Source: an uncultured Sphingobium sp. (GTDB taxonomy: Bacteria; Pseudomonadota; Alphaproteobacteria; Sphingomonadales; Sphingomonadaceae). Taken from it: a DNA stretch of 14,156 nucleotides. The position numbers were made by a program, and so were the translations under genes. Below the pieces are notes generated by a model that had not been told where the DNA came from, made no database searches, and saw only the letters and a list, made by a program, of their open reading frames with translations. This document shows positions 1 to 9,475 of the stretch, piece by piece. The DNA is taken from contig CAMLFF010000050.1 of NCBI GenBank assembly GCA_946479185.1, forward strand, positions 1 through 14,156. Reading direction: 5' to 3'. Within the stretch, counting starts at the first letter, position 1; the number at the start of each line of letters is the position of its first letter.

Positions 1-1494
<1,494 letters not shown>

Positions 1495-1560
1495 TCACCC
1501 CTGCAAATGATCCGGGACAAATGATCGGCGACGATATACCCCTGCCGCATAAGAATAGAC

Positions 1561-1568
1561 AGGAGAGG
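1561..1568 (+). promoter_or_regulatory. Ribosome binding site of the MFS gene
   Basis: AGGAGAGG lies 8 nt before the ATG at 1577. It is one of the best Shine-Dalgarno matches in the window and decides the start of the transporter. Confidence 0.8.
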
Positions 1569-1576
1569 GTGCGCTT

Positions 1577-2929
1577 ATGGCGACGTCTGCAGCCAGACCA
1601 TTCAGTCATATACTGTCCAGCACCCCGGTGCGCCTGTTCCAATGGGCCATCGTGGCGACCTGCATGCTGGTGCTTGTGAGCGACGGCATCGACATGCAAT
1701 TGCTCGGCATCGTCGCGCCACTGGTGATTGCGGATTTCGGCGTGGATCGCGGCACCTTTGGCATTGCAATGAGCGCGGCGCTGGTGGGCTTTGGCCTCGG
1801 GGCGTGGGGCGGCGGTGTGCTGGGCGACCGGATCGGGCGGCGCTATGCGCTGGCGCTGGCGGCGCTGATCTTTGCACTGGCGACCATCGGTGCGGGGCAG
1901 GCCAGCGATGTCGGCAGCATGGCGATGTGGCGCGTGGTGGGCGGTCTCGGCTTCGGCGCGGCCTATGCCAATGCGCTGGCGATGGCGAGCGAGTGGCTGC
2001 CCGAGCGATTGCGCCCGGTGGTGGTGAGCACGCTTTCGGTCGGCACGCCCATTGGCGGCACGGTGGTCGGCTGGCTGGGGCCGGACCTTTCAGCAATTTA
2101 TGGCTGGCGCGGCACATTCGAGATTTTCGGCGTGGCGACGCTGGGGCTGGTGGTGCTGATATTGGTCGTGCTGCGCGACAGCCCCTCCTTCCTCATGGCG
2201 AAGGGCAAGGTCGATCAGGCGAATCAATTGGCGCGCCGTGTGGCGGGTGAAGAGGTCGCGCTGCTGGCGGATAATGCCGGGATGCAGGGCAGCGATGGCC
2301 CGGCGATCGGCGTGCTCCACCGTAGCAATATGCGGCTCAACATCGGCATTGGCATCGCTTTTGCGGCGTGCGCGCTGGTGGCTTATGGCATCCTCAATTG
2401 GACGACGACCTATCTGACGGCGGCTGGCTTCACGCTCGATCAGGCTGGCAATGCGGTGTCGGTGGCTGGCATCACATCGATGGTGGCGGCGATCCTGGCA
2501 GGGATTTTGGCGCGGCGGCTGGGCTCCAAGCGTGTGATGGCGGGCATCAGCGCAATCCTTTTCGTGCTGATGGCGGCGCTGGGCATCGCGGTGGAGACGC
2601 TGCCTGCTGTGCCGCAGCTTGGCGACCGGATACTGGTCGTCAGCCTTGTTGGCGCTGCGGCGGCTTTGTTCAGCGCGGGCATCGCGACCATGTATGTCAT
2701 CATGGCCTTTGGCTATCCGCCCTCCTGCCGCTCTGCGGGGATCGGCTTTGGCATCTTTATGAGCCGGGTCGGCGCGATTGCGGCGAGTGGGCTTGGCGGG
2801 GCGCTGCTGGACCTTGGTGATGGGAGCGTTGTGCCCTTTTTCGCGGTGCTGTGCGTGGGGGCTGTGCTAGTGTCTGCGGCGGCCTTCGTCATCGACGTGC
2901 ATGTGCCGCCTGCCAAGGCTGCGGGCTGA
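1577..2929 (+). CDS. MFS transporter, resembling aromatic acid:H+ symporter (AAHS) family
   Basis: An inner-membrane secondary transporter of 450 residues, the usual MFS length, with about twelve hydrophobic segments. The first membrane segment carries DGIDMQLLGIVAPLV (residues 36-50); an acidic D-G-x-D there is a hallmark of the AAHS group (PcaK/BenK-like importers of benzoate-type acids). MFS motif A is present as GDRIGRR at 83-89 between segments 2 and 3. GWRGTFEIFG (176-185) and a central cytoplasmic loop with RDSPSFLMAKGK are also MFS-like. A purine-rich AGGAGAGG at 1561-1568, 8 nt upstream, fixes the ATG at 1577. No catabolic aromatic genes sit nearby, so the substrate is unknown and AAHS membership is an inference. 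An uncharacterised MFS exporter remains possible. Confidence 0.85.
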   Translation: MATSAARPFSHILSSTPVRLFQWAIVATCMLVLVSDGIDMQLLGIVAPLVIADFGVDRGTFGIAMSAALVGFGLGAWGGGVLGDRIGRRYALALAALIFALATIGAGQASDVGSMAMWRVVGGLGFGAAYANALAMASEWLPERLRPVVVSTLSVGTPIGGTVVGWLGPDLSAIYGWRGTFEIFGVATLGLVVLILVVLRDSPSFLMAKGKVDQANQLARRVAGEEVALLADNAGMQGSDGPAIGVLHRSNMRLNIGIGIAFAACALVAYGILNWTTTYLTAAGFTLDQAGNAVSVAGITSMVAAILAGILARRLGSKRVMAGISAILFVLMAALGIAVETLPAVPQLGDRILVVSLVGAAAALFSAGIATMYVIMAFGYPPSCRSAGIGFGIFMSRVGAIAASGLGGALLDLGDGSVVPFFAVLCVGAVLVSAAAFVIDVHVPPAKAAG

Positions 2930-2991
2930 TCCAATTGATTGATGGAACCTTGCTTCTCTTATCCGGTTGAACGGGGAGAGGTGAGGCGCTC

Positions 2992-3474
2992 ATGTTCAAG
3001 CACAGGGTTTTCGAGGAATTGCTGGAGGCAATGGCCTCAGACGCAATGTCGCCCGGTTCCGGTGCGGCGGCGGCAAGCGCACTCGCGTTGGGTATCGCCT
3101 GCCTGCGCAAGGCTGTGGCGATCAGCGCGAAGCATGATCCCGACAATGCGGAATTGCACGACGCCGCAACCCGCCTGTGCGGCCTGAGTGACCGTGCGAT
3201 GGCGGCAGCGGATGCCGATGTGATCGGTTTCCCCCGGCTGGCATCGGGCGACCGGAGCAAGGAAGAGCGTGCGGACTCAGCAGATGATCTGGCGGCATTG
3301 GGCGAGCGCGTGATGCAGCTTTGCGCGCAATTGGATGAGGAGGCAGACATGATCGCGCCCCACATCCGCCCCGCAATGGCCAATGATCTGCTCGCCGCGC
3401 GCCGGCTTGGCGAGGCCGCTGCTGCCATCGCAAAAGCCAATGGCGCGGAGAATGCAGCGAAGGGCGCAAACTAG
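2992..3474 (+). CDS. Stand-alone cyclodeaminase/cyclohydrolase-like protein (FTCD_C family)
   Basis: A 160-residue, all-helical, Ala-rich protein. Residues 1-75 contain FEELLEAMASDAMSPGSGAAA, then ALALGIACLRKAVAIS, then a helix ending AMAAADADVIGF. This matches the layout of the formiminotransferase-cyclodeaminase C-terminal family, whose usual opening is 'F...S..PtPGGGSaaAl.gal..al..mva' followed by '...D..af..'. The family includes formimino-THF cyclodeaminase and methenyl-THF cyclohydrolase (FchA). Here the glycine-rich turn is PGSGAAAAS rather than PGGGSAAA, and the protein is shorter than the usual ~200 residues, so catalysis is uncertain. GAGGTGAGG ends 5 nt before the ATG. parC starts 43 bp downstream on the same strand, so co-transcription is plausible. 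Family assignment is from motif pattern only. Confidence 0.62.
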   Translation: MFKHRVFEELLEAMASDAMSPGSGAAAASALALGIACLRKAVAISAKHDPDNAELHDAATRLCGLSDRAMAAADADVIGFPRLASGDRSKEERADSADDLAALGERVMQLCAQLDEEADMIAPHIRPAMANDLLAARRLGEAAAAIAKANGAENAAKGAN

Positions 3475-3517
3475 GCTCCCCCTACCCAAGTGCCTCCGCG
3501 CTTGGTAACGGCGAGCG

Positions 3518-5809
3518 ATGACCGATACGCAGAAGCCGCACAACGCCATCAAGGACCATCCCTTCGACTCCGCGCTGTCCGAGCGCTATCTGGTCTATGC
3601 CCTCTCCACGATCACGGCGCGCTCGCTGCCCGATCTGCGCGATGGCCTGAAGCCGGTGCATCGCCGCCTGCTCTGGGCGATGCGGTTGCTGCGGCTGGAG
3701 CCAAGCGGGCCGTCGCCCGACGTGCTGGTGGCGAACCCTGAGCGCAACAACACGACTTACAAGAAGTGCGCGCGCGTCGTCGGCGATGTCATCGGCAAAT
3801 ATCATCCGCATGGCGACAGCTCTGTTTATGATGCGATGGTGCGGCTGGCGCAGGACTTTTCGCTCCGCACACCGTTGATCGAAGGTCAGGGCAATTTCGG
3901 CAATATCGATGGCGATAATGCCGCGGCCATGCGTTACACCGAGGCGCGGCTGACCCAGCCTGCGGCCGATCTGATGGCCGGGCTCGATCATGGCACGGTC
4001 GATTTCCGCCCCACCTATAATGGCGAGGAAGAAGAGCCGGAGGTGTTCCCCGGCCTGTTCCCCAATCTGCTGGCCAATGGTTCTGCGGGTATCGCCGTCG
4101 GCATGGCCACGAGCATTCCGCCGCATAATGTCGCCGAAGTGATCGATGCGGCCTCGCTGCTGATCGACGAGCCCGACGCTGCCCATGAGCAATTGATGGC
4201 GCTGATGCAGGGGCCGGACTTCCCCACCGGTGGCGTGCTGGTCGATCCGCCGCACATCATTTCCCATGCCTATGAAACGGGCCGGGGCAGCATGCGGGTG
4301 CGCTCGCGCTGGCATAAGGAAGATGAAGGGCGCGGCACCTGGAATGCGGTGATCGACCAGATCCCTTATGGCGTCGCCAAGGGCAAGCTGATCGAGCAGA
4401 TCGCCCAGCTCATCGCGGACAAGAAGCTGCCAATCCTCGCGGATGTGCGCGACGAATCGGACGAGGTGCTGCGCATCGTGCTGGAGCCGCGCGCCCGCAC
4501 GGTCGACCCCGATGTTCTGATGGACAGCCTGTTCCGCCTGACCGATCTTGAGAGCCGCTTTCCGCTCAACATGAATGTGCTGGGCGCGGACCATACGCCG
4601 CGCGTGATGGGGCTGCGCGATCTGCTGACCGCCTGGCTGCTCCACCAGATCGAAGTGCTGCTGCGCCGCTCGCGCCACCGCATCGAGCAGATCGATAACC
4701 GGTTGGAGCTGCTTGAAGGCTATATCATTGCCTATCTCAATCTCGACCGGGTGATCGCCATCATCCGCACCGAGGATGAGCCAAAGCCGGTGATGATGGC
4801 GGAATTCGGCCTGACCGACCGGCAGGCCGAGGCGATCCTCAACATGCGGCTGCGCTCCTTGCGCAAGCTTGAGGAAATGGAGCTGCGCGGCGAGCGCGAC
4901 GAGTTGGCTGCCGAGCGCGAGGAATTGCAGAAGCTGCTCGATTCGCCCGCGCGCCAGAAGACGCGGCTGAAGAAGGATCTGGCGGCGCTGCGTAAGCGCT
5001 ACACGCCGGAGAAGGGCATCGGCCAGCGGCGCACCAGCCTCGAGGTGGCCGGCCCGGCGCGCGAGATTCCATTGGAAGCGATGATCGAGCGCGAGCCGAT
5101 CACGGTGATTCTCTCCCAGCGCGGCTGGATTCGCGCGATGAAGGGCCATGTCGATCTGGTCTCGACCGAGGCGCTCAAGTTCAAGGAAGGCGATGGCCCT
5201 GCCTTTGCCTTCCATGCGCAGACGACGGACAAGCTGCTGCTGGCAGGATCGGACGGGCGCTTCTTCACGCTCGGGGCGGACAAGCTGCCGGGCGGGCGCG
5301 GCTTTGGTGAGCCGGTGCGGCTGAGCATCGATCTGGCCAATGAGACGGGCATCGTAGCGCTGTTCCCGGCCAAGGCTGGCGGCAAGCTGCTGCTTGCGGC
5401 GAGCGATGGGCGTGGCTTCATCGCGCCGATGAGCGACATCATCGGCGAGACCCGCAAGGGTAAGCAGGTGGTGAACCTCAAGAGCGGCGCCTCGCTCAAG
5501 ATCGTGCATGTCGTCGCGCCCGATGCCGATTCGGTCGCGGTGGTTGGCGATAATCGCAAGCTGGTGATCTTCTCCATCGCCGAGGTGCCGGAGATGACGC
5601 GCGGACAGGGCGTGACCTTGCAGCGTTATCGCGATGGCGGCCTCTCCGATGCTGTCACGCTGGTGCTGGCGCAGGGGCTCAGCTGGGCGATGGGCGGCGA
5701 TACAGGCCGCACACGCACGGAAACGGACCTGCTGCCCTGGCGCACCGCACGCGGCGCTGGCGGGCGGATGCCGCCAACCGGTTTCCCGCGTGACAACCGT
5801 TTCGGTTGA
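3518..5809 (+). CDS. parC: DNA topoisomerase IV subunit A
   Basis: The DNA breakage-reunion subunit of topoisomerase IV, which with ParE decatenates replicated chromosomes. It has 763 residues. The N-terminal winged-helix domain has [20 protein letters not shown] (residues 28-47) and the catalytic pair R139-Y140 in [10 protein letters not shown]. The quinolone-determining region is [19 protein letters not shown]101 and D105 correspond to E. coli ParC S80 and E84, so the serine is the sensitive-type residue. [17 protein letters not shown] follows at about 188-204, then the coiled-coil gate ([20 protein letters not shown]) and a divergent C-terminal beta-pinwheel. ParC rather than GyrA is inferred from the overall length and the lack of a clear GyrA-box. 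A stretch of about 15 residues ([16 protein letters not shown], near 63-78) lies just before the quinolone region and is absent from E. coli ParC. The start is the ATG at 3518, with only a weak GGCGAG before it. Confidence 0.95.
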   Translation: MTDTQKPHNAIKDHPFDSALSERYLVYALSTITARSLPDLRDGLKPVHRRLLWAMRLLRLEPSGPSPDVLVANPERNNTTYKKCARVVGDVIGKYHPHGDSSVYDAMVRLAQDFSLRTPLIEGQGNFGNIDGDNAAAMRYTEARLTQPAADLMAGLDHGTVDFRPTYNGEEEEPEVFPGLFPNLLANGSAGIAVGMATSIPPHNVAEVIDAASLLIDEPDAAHEQLMALMQGPDFPTGGVLVDPPHIISHAYETGRGSMRVRSRWHKEDEGRGTWNAVIDQIPYGVAKGKLIEQIAQLIADKKLPILADVRDESDEVLRIVLEPRARTVDPDVLMDSLFRLTDLESRFPLNMNVLGADHTPRVMGLRDLLTAWLLHQIEVLLRRSRHRIEQIDNRLELLEGYIIAYLNLDRVIAIIRTEDEPKPVMMAEFGLTDRQAEAILNMRLRSLRKLEEMELRGERDELAAEREELQKLLDSPARQKTRLKKDLAALRKRYTPEKGIGQRRTSLEVAGPAREIPLEAMIEREPITVILSQRGWIRAMKGHVDLVSTEALKFKEGDGPAFAFHAQTTDKLLLAGSDGRFFTLGADKLPGGRGFGEPVRLSIDLANETGIVALFPAKAGGKLLLAASDGRGFIAPMSDIIGETRKGKQVVNLKSGASLKIVHVVAPDADSVAVVGDNRKLVIFSIAEVPEMTRGQGVTLQRYRDGGLSDAVTLVLAQGLSWAMGGDTGRTRTETDLLPWRTARGAGGRMPPTGFPRDNRFG

Positions 5810-5883
5810 ATGCGTCTACAAAGTTACAGTGCCGTAACAATGCTTCAGGTTTAATTTACCACGGGGCGGATAAACTCCGTCTC

Positions 5884-7671
5884 ATGAATGCTCGCGCCAA
5901 ACATCCTGCGGCAGAGTCTCTCGCTGGCACCGCTGTGCCGGGCACCTATTCCTGTGCCAGTCGCGCAGGCATGGAGCCGGAGGGCGCGGCAAGCATTTTT
6001 GCGGCGCTTTTGTGCGCTATTCCCTATCCCGCAGCGCTGGTCAGCATGGCTGATGAGGGCATTGCGATCACCGGCGCAAACGAGCTTTTCTCCCCCTTCG
6101 ATGCCGAGCTGATGGCTGGCACCGTGCCGACCGAACAGCGCACACGCCGCGATTCGGATTGGCGCGGGCGCGTCACGGCCATGTTCGCCTCACGCCGCAC
6201 ATCCGATCGATTCGAGCTGGAATTTCAGGATAGGCTTGGCATGCGCGTGTTCAGCTGCTCGCTCACCTGGATCGAGAAAGCGGAGGGCGCACAGGCAGAT
6301 TTGCTGCTGTTCACCGCCACGGACCGCACGAGCGAGCGCAAAGCCGAGAGCACGTTGCGCAAGGAATTGCTGACCGACAGCCTCACCTCGCTGCCCAACC
6401 GAATCGGCTTTGTCGAGCAGCTTGAGGGCGTTGTCGATCACAAACCCGAGCGCCCCGGCAAGGCGACTTACGCCATCATCGGCTTCGATCTCGTCCGCTT
6501 CAGCCGCATCAACGAATCACTGGGCGCAATGGCGGGCGATGAGTTGATCATCACCGTCGCGCGGCGCGTGAAATCCGTGTTGCGCGCGGGCGATCTGCTG
6601 GCGCGAATCGGCGGCAATGAATTCGCGATCTTCGCGCATGTCGGTTACGGCCTGTCCGAAGTGCTGCAGATTGCCGAGCGTGTGCGCAAAGCATTCGAAA
6701 CGCCGATTCGCCTCTCGACCTATCTCATCAATGTGGAAGTCGCGCTTGGCTGCGCGCTTGCGCAAGAAGGCGATGAGGATGTGGAGAAGCTGCTGCGCCA
6801 GGCGCAAGCGGCGGTTAAGCGCGCTAAGAAATCCGGCGCGCTGGAAGTCTATCGCGCCAATGTGCTGCGTGAGGCGCTCAAGCGCTTCACGGTGGAAAAC
6901 CGCCTGCGTGAAGCGATCGACAAGGGCGAGCTGACCATGGTGTTCCAGCCGCTCATCAATTTGCAAACCGGCGCGGTCAAAGGTTTTGAGGCGCTGGCCC
7001 GCTGGGACGATCCCGTGCTGGGGCAGGTTTCCCCCAATGAATTCATTCCTGTCGCCGAGGAATCCGGCCTCATCGTGCCGCTGGGCCGCTGGGCGATGTG
7101 CGAATGCGTGCAAACGCTGGCCGATTGGGATCGTCGCTATGGCGACACGCTGCCCATCACCATGAGCGTCAACCTCTCGCCGGTGCAGATGGTGCGCGAC
7201 AATGTGCCGCGCGCGGTGGAAGAGGCGCTGCGTTACTCTGGCGTGGACGGGAGCAGGCTGATCATCGAGCTCACCGAAAGCGCGCTCATTTCCGATCCTG
7301 ACAAGACGCGGCAATTGCTGGGCGCCTTGCAGGCGATGAATGTGACTGTGGCGATGGACGATTTCGGCACCGGCTTCTCAAACCTCGCAAGCCTGCAATC
7401 CCTGCCCATCGACGTACTGAAGATCGACCGCAGCTTCGTCACCGACATGACGACCGATCAGGACAAGGTGGCGATCATCCGCGCGATCATCTCGCTGGCG
7501 GGTGCGCTCGGCATGGAAACAACCGCCGAGGGCATCGAGCAGCCCGAGATGGCCGATGCGCTGGCCAAGCTTGGCTGCGATTTTGGCCAAGGCTATCACT
7601 TCGCGCGGCCTCTGGTGCAGGCGGAGGCCTATCAATATTGGCTTGAGCGCAGTTCCGCCGCAACGAGCTGA
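5884..7671 (+). CDS. GGDEF-EAL protein: probable c-di-GMP phosphodiesterase with degenerate cyclase domain
   Basis: The protein has 595 residues from the ATG at 5884. The N-terminal ~150 residues may be a degenerate PAS-like sensor, with no membrane segment or signal peptide visible. The GGDEF domain (about 160-330) keeps LTDSLTSLPNR, GFDLVRFSRINESLG and GDEL, but its signature is GGNEF (243-247), losing the acidic residue needed for cyclase activity. The inhibitory-site pattern R234-A-G-D237 is retained five residues upstream. The EAL domain (about 340-590) looks complete: E369-A-L, N430 in MSVNLSP, E462/E465 in IELTES, DDFGTGFSNL (492-501), K513 in VLKIDRSF, TTAEGIE, and CDFGQGYHFARP. It should therefore hydrolyse c-di-GMP to pGpG, perhaps with GTP binding at the GGNEF domain regulating it as in Caulobacter PdeA. 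It lies 74 bp after parC, and its last 40 bp overlap the convergent cca gene. A second ATG at 5971 is possible. Confidence 0.93.
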   Translation: MNARAKHPAAESLAGTAVPGTYSCASRAGMEPEGAASIFAALLCAIPYPAALVSMADEGIAITGANELFSPFDAELMAGTVPTEQRTRRDSDWRGRVTAMFASRRTSDRFELEFQDRLGMRVFSCSLTWIEKAEGAQADLLLFTATDRTSERKAESTLRKELLTDSLTSLPNRIGFVEQLEGVVDHKPERPGKATYAIIGFDLVRFSRINESLGAMAGDELIITVARRVKSVLRAGDLLARIGGNEFAIFAHVGYGLSEVLQIAERVRKAFETPIRLSTYLINVEVALGCALAQEGDEDVEKLLRQAQAAVKRAKKSGALEVYRANVLREALKRFTVENRLREAIDKGELTMVFQPLINLQTGAVKGFEALARWDDPVLGQVSPNEFIPVAEESGLIVPLGRWAMCECVQTLADWDRRYGDTLPITMSVNLSPVQMVRDNVPRAVEEALRYSGVDGSRLIIELTESALISDPDKTRQLLGALQAMNVTVAMDDFGTGFSNLASLQSLPIDVLKIDRSFVTDMTTDQDKVAIIRAIISLAGALGMETTAEGIEQPEMADALAKLGCDFGQGYHFARPLVQAEAYQYWLERSSAATS

Positions 7672-8855
7672 CGGGCCATCGCCTCGGTCTGGGCGCGCGC
7701 CGGAAACCCGGCGGAGACCCACTGCTTCTCCAATATCTGCAACAGCCGCGCGACATTGGGGCCTTGCTCCAATCCCATGCCGATGAGATCGCCACCGGAA
7801 ATGGGAAGTCGAGGTATGTCCCAGCCTGCGAGCGCCTTGATCTGTGCGGGTGAGAAGGCGATGCCGAGCAGCATCTGATCCACCGCGCCGGTTATGCCAA
7901 TCGCATAGGCCAGCGCTTCGGGCGAGGTTGCATCGGTCGGGGTGAGCGCCTGACGCAGCCGGGTGCGCGCTTTTTTAGAAAAACGCAGGCGTGCCCCGAC
8001 ATCATCGGCAACAGCCGGGTTGGCAGACAAGAGAGCGGCAAGGCGGCGCAGGGCGTCGGGCGGCGTCTGCGTGGCCGCCTCCGCCATGATCAACCGGTGC
8101 AGCGCGGCGACACCCTCGGCAGCGATCTCGGGCAGCACGGGCGCGAGCACGCCATCTTCCACCATTGCGGCGACGACCGGGGCTGGCTCTGGCAGGCCAA
8201 GCAGACGCAGCAGCTCATCGGCAATGCGTTCGCGCGAGAGCGCCATCAGGCTGTTGGCGTGCTGCACGCAGGCGGCATAATCAGGCGCAGCGCGATCCAA
8301 CGCGCCGAAGCGGGCGATGAAGCGGAAATAGCGCAGGATGCGTAGATGATCCTCGGCAATGCGCGCATGAGGATCGCCGATGAAGCGCACGCGCCGGGCG
8401 GCGAGATCGGCAAGGCCATCGAAATAATCGTGCAGCGCGCCGGTGGCGGGATCGGCATAAAGCGCATTCATGGTGAAGTCCCGCCGGGCGGCATCCTCGC
8501 GCCAGTCATTGGCGAAGGCGACGGTAGCGCGGCGGCCATCGGTGGAGACATCGCGGCGCAGGGTGGTGATCTCGACCGGCCAGCCATGCAGCACGGCGGT
8601 GATGGTGCCGTGCGCGATGCCGGTTGGCACGGCGCGGAAGCCCGCGGCCTGGATGCGGCGCACCACCTCCTCCGGCGTGTGCAGCGTGGCCACGTCGACA
8701 TCTTTCACGGGCAGGCCAAGCAGCGTGTCCCGCACCGCGCCGCCCACGAACCGCGCCTCGCCCTCATTGGCGCCGAGAGCATCGCACAGGGCAACCAGCC
8801 CATCACGGGTGCGCCAGTCGGCAGTTGGCAGGCTTTCAGGCAGCGGCGCGCTCAT
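7632..8855 (-). CDS. cca: CCA tRNA nucleotidyltransferase (class II CCA-adding / polyA polymerase family)
   Basis: Adds or repairs the 3' CCA of tRNAs using CTP and ATP. The protein has 407 residues, typical for the alphaproteobacterial form without an HD domain. Motif A is at 37-56: FVGGAVRDTLLGLPVKDVDV, with metal ligands D52 and D54. RRDFTMNALYAD (124-135) is the ribose-recognition motif, EDHLRILRYFRF (168-179) is the nucleotide-template motif, and SRERIADEL (207-215) follows. The ATG at 8855 overlaps the stop of the upstream Nudix gene as ATGA, so translation is coupled. The 3' end runs 40 bp into the end of the GGDEF-EAL gene on the other strand. Poly(A) polymerase (PcnB) is the alternative in this family, but the length and the single copy here favour CCA addition. 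Confidence 0.93.
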   Translation of the reverse strand: MSAPLPESLPTADWRTRDGLVALCDALGANEGEARFVGGAVRDTLLGLPVKDVDVATLHTPEEVVRRIQAAGFRAVPTGIAHGTITAVLHGWPVEITTLRRDVSTDGRRATVAFANDWREDAARRDFTMNALYADPATGALHDYFDGLADLAARRVRFIGDPHARIAEDHLRILRYFRFIARFGALDRAAPDYAACVQHANSLMALSRERIADELLRLLGLPEPAPVVAAMVEDGVLAPVLPEIAAEGVAALHRLIMAEAATQTPPDALRRLAALLSANPAVADDVGARLRFSKKARTRLRQALTPTDATSPEALAYAIGITGAVDQMLLGIAFSPAQIKALAGWDIPRLPISGGDLIGMGLEQGPNVARLLQILEKQWVSAGFPARAQTEAMARQLVAAELRSSQY

Positions 8856-9475
8856 CGTTGGCCCGGCGCGTGCAGTGCATCTGCGGTTTCAATACGCTTG
8901 GCGAGGTTCACCAGCATCGCCGCCGTTACGCCCCAGATGCGGTGGTCCTCCCACAGAAATTCATGATAGGTGCGCATGCCGCCTTGCCACTCCATCGTCT
9001 TCATCTGGCAATTGACGGGATCGAGCAGGAAATCGAGCGGCACCTCGAAGATGGCGGCAACTTCGGCCTCTGAAGGGCGCAGGGCAAGATCGGGCGGGAC
9101 GATGCCGACAATCGGATCGATGCAAAAGCCGGTGCCGGTCTGGAATTGATCCGATTGGCCGATCACCTCCACGGCATCGCGCGGCATGCCGATTTCCTCG
9201 TGCGCCTCGCGCAGGGCGGCGGCCACCGAATCGGCATCCTCCGGGTCTAGCCGTCCACCGGGGAACGCCACTTGCCCCGCATGCGCGCGCAGGCTCGCAT
9301 TGCGCAGCGTGAAGATCATGCCGGGATCAGGCCGATCCGTAATGGCGATCAGCACGGCGGCGGGCGTGAAGCCTGTATCGGCGGCCAACGCCCCATCATT
9401 GAGGATGATGGCGTGCGGCTCGGCGTGATTGAATATGGGATCGAGCGCCGCCGTGATTCTGTGGCGCCAGTTCAC
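8852..9475 (-). CDS. CoA pyrophosphatase, Nudix family (NudL-like)
   Basis: A 207-residue cytoplasmic Nudix hydrolase expected to split CoA and its derivatives into 4'-phosphopantetheine and 3',5'-ADP. The subfamily signature before the box is clear: LRNASLRAHAGQVAFPGGRL (about residues 57-76, with LRxHxGQVxFPGG). It is followed by the Nudix core REAHEEIGM, with the acidic cluster binding Mg2+. The spacing from FPGG to RE is the same as I recall for E. coli NudL. The start is taken as GTG at 9475, not the GTG at 9514. GGAGAG at 9482-9487 lies 6 nt before 9475, and the GTG overlaps the upstream stop as GTGA, mirroring the ATGA junction to cca. Second gene of the DUF1285-nudix-cca operon. Confidence 0.9.
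   Translation of the reverse strand: MNWRHRITAALDPIFNHAEPHAIILNDGALAADTGFTPAAVLIAITDRPDPGMIFTLRNASLRAHAGQVAFPGGRLDPEDADSVAAALREAHEEIGMPRDAVEVIGQSDQFQTGTGFCIDPIVGIVPPDLALRPSEAEVAAIFEVPLDFLLDPVNCQMKTMEWQGGMRTYHEFLWEDHRIWGVTAAMLVNLAKRIETADALHAPGQR

Noticed and set aside
3482..5509. 675-codon open frame on the minus strand opposite parC
   Set aside because: It is His/Gln/Arg-rich shadow sequence with no motifs, caused by codon bias of parC, whose catalytic residues are all intact on the plus strand.
5794..5808. CAACCG-TTT-CGGTTG hairpin at the end of parC as a terminator
   Set aside because: The stem is short (6 bp) and no T-run follows; it lies within parC codons.
5806..5883. Upstream TTG start for the GGDEF-EAL protein
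   Set aside because: It would lie inside the parC stop region with no ribosome site, and the extra residues have no domain similarity. The ATG at 5884 is preferred.
6517..7314. 265-codon minus-strand frame opposite the GGDEF-EAL gene
   Set aside because: It has the same low-complexity HR-rich shadow composition; the plus strand has unmistakable EAL motifs.
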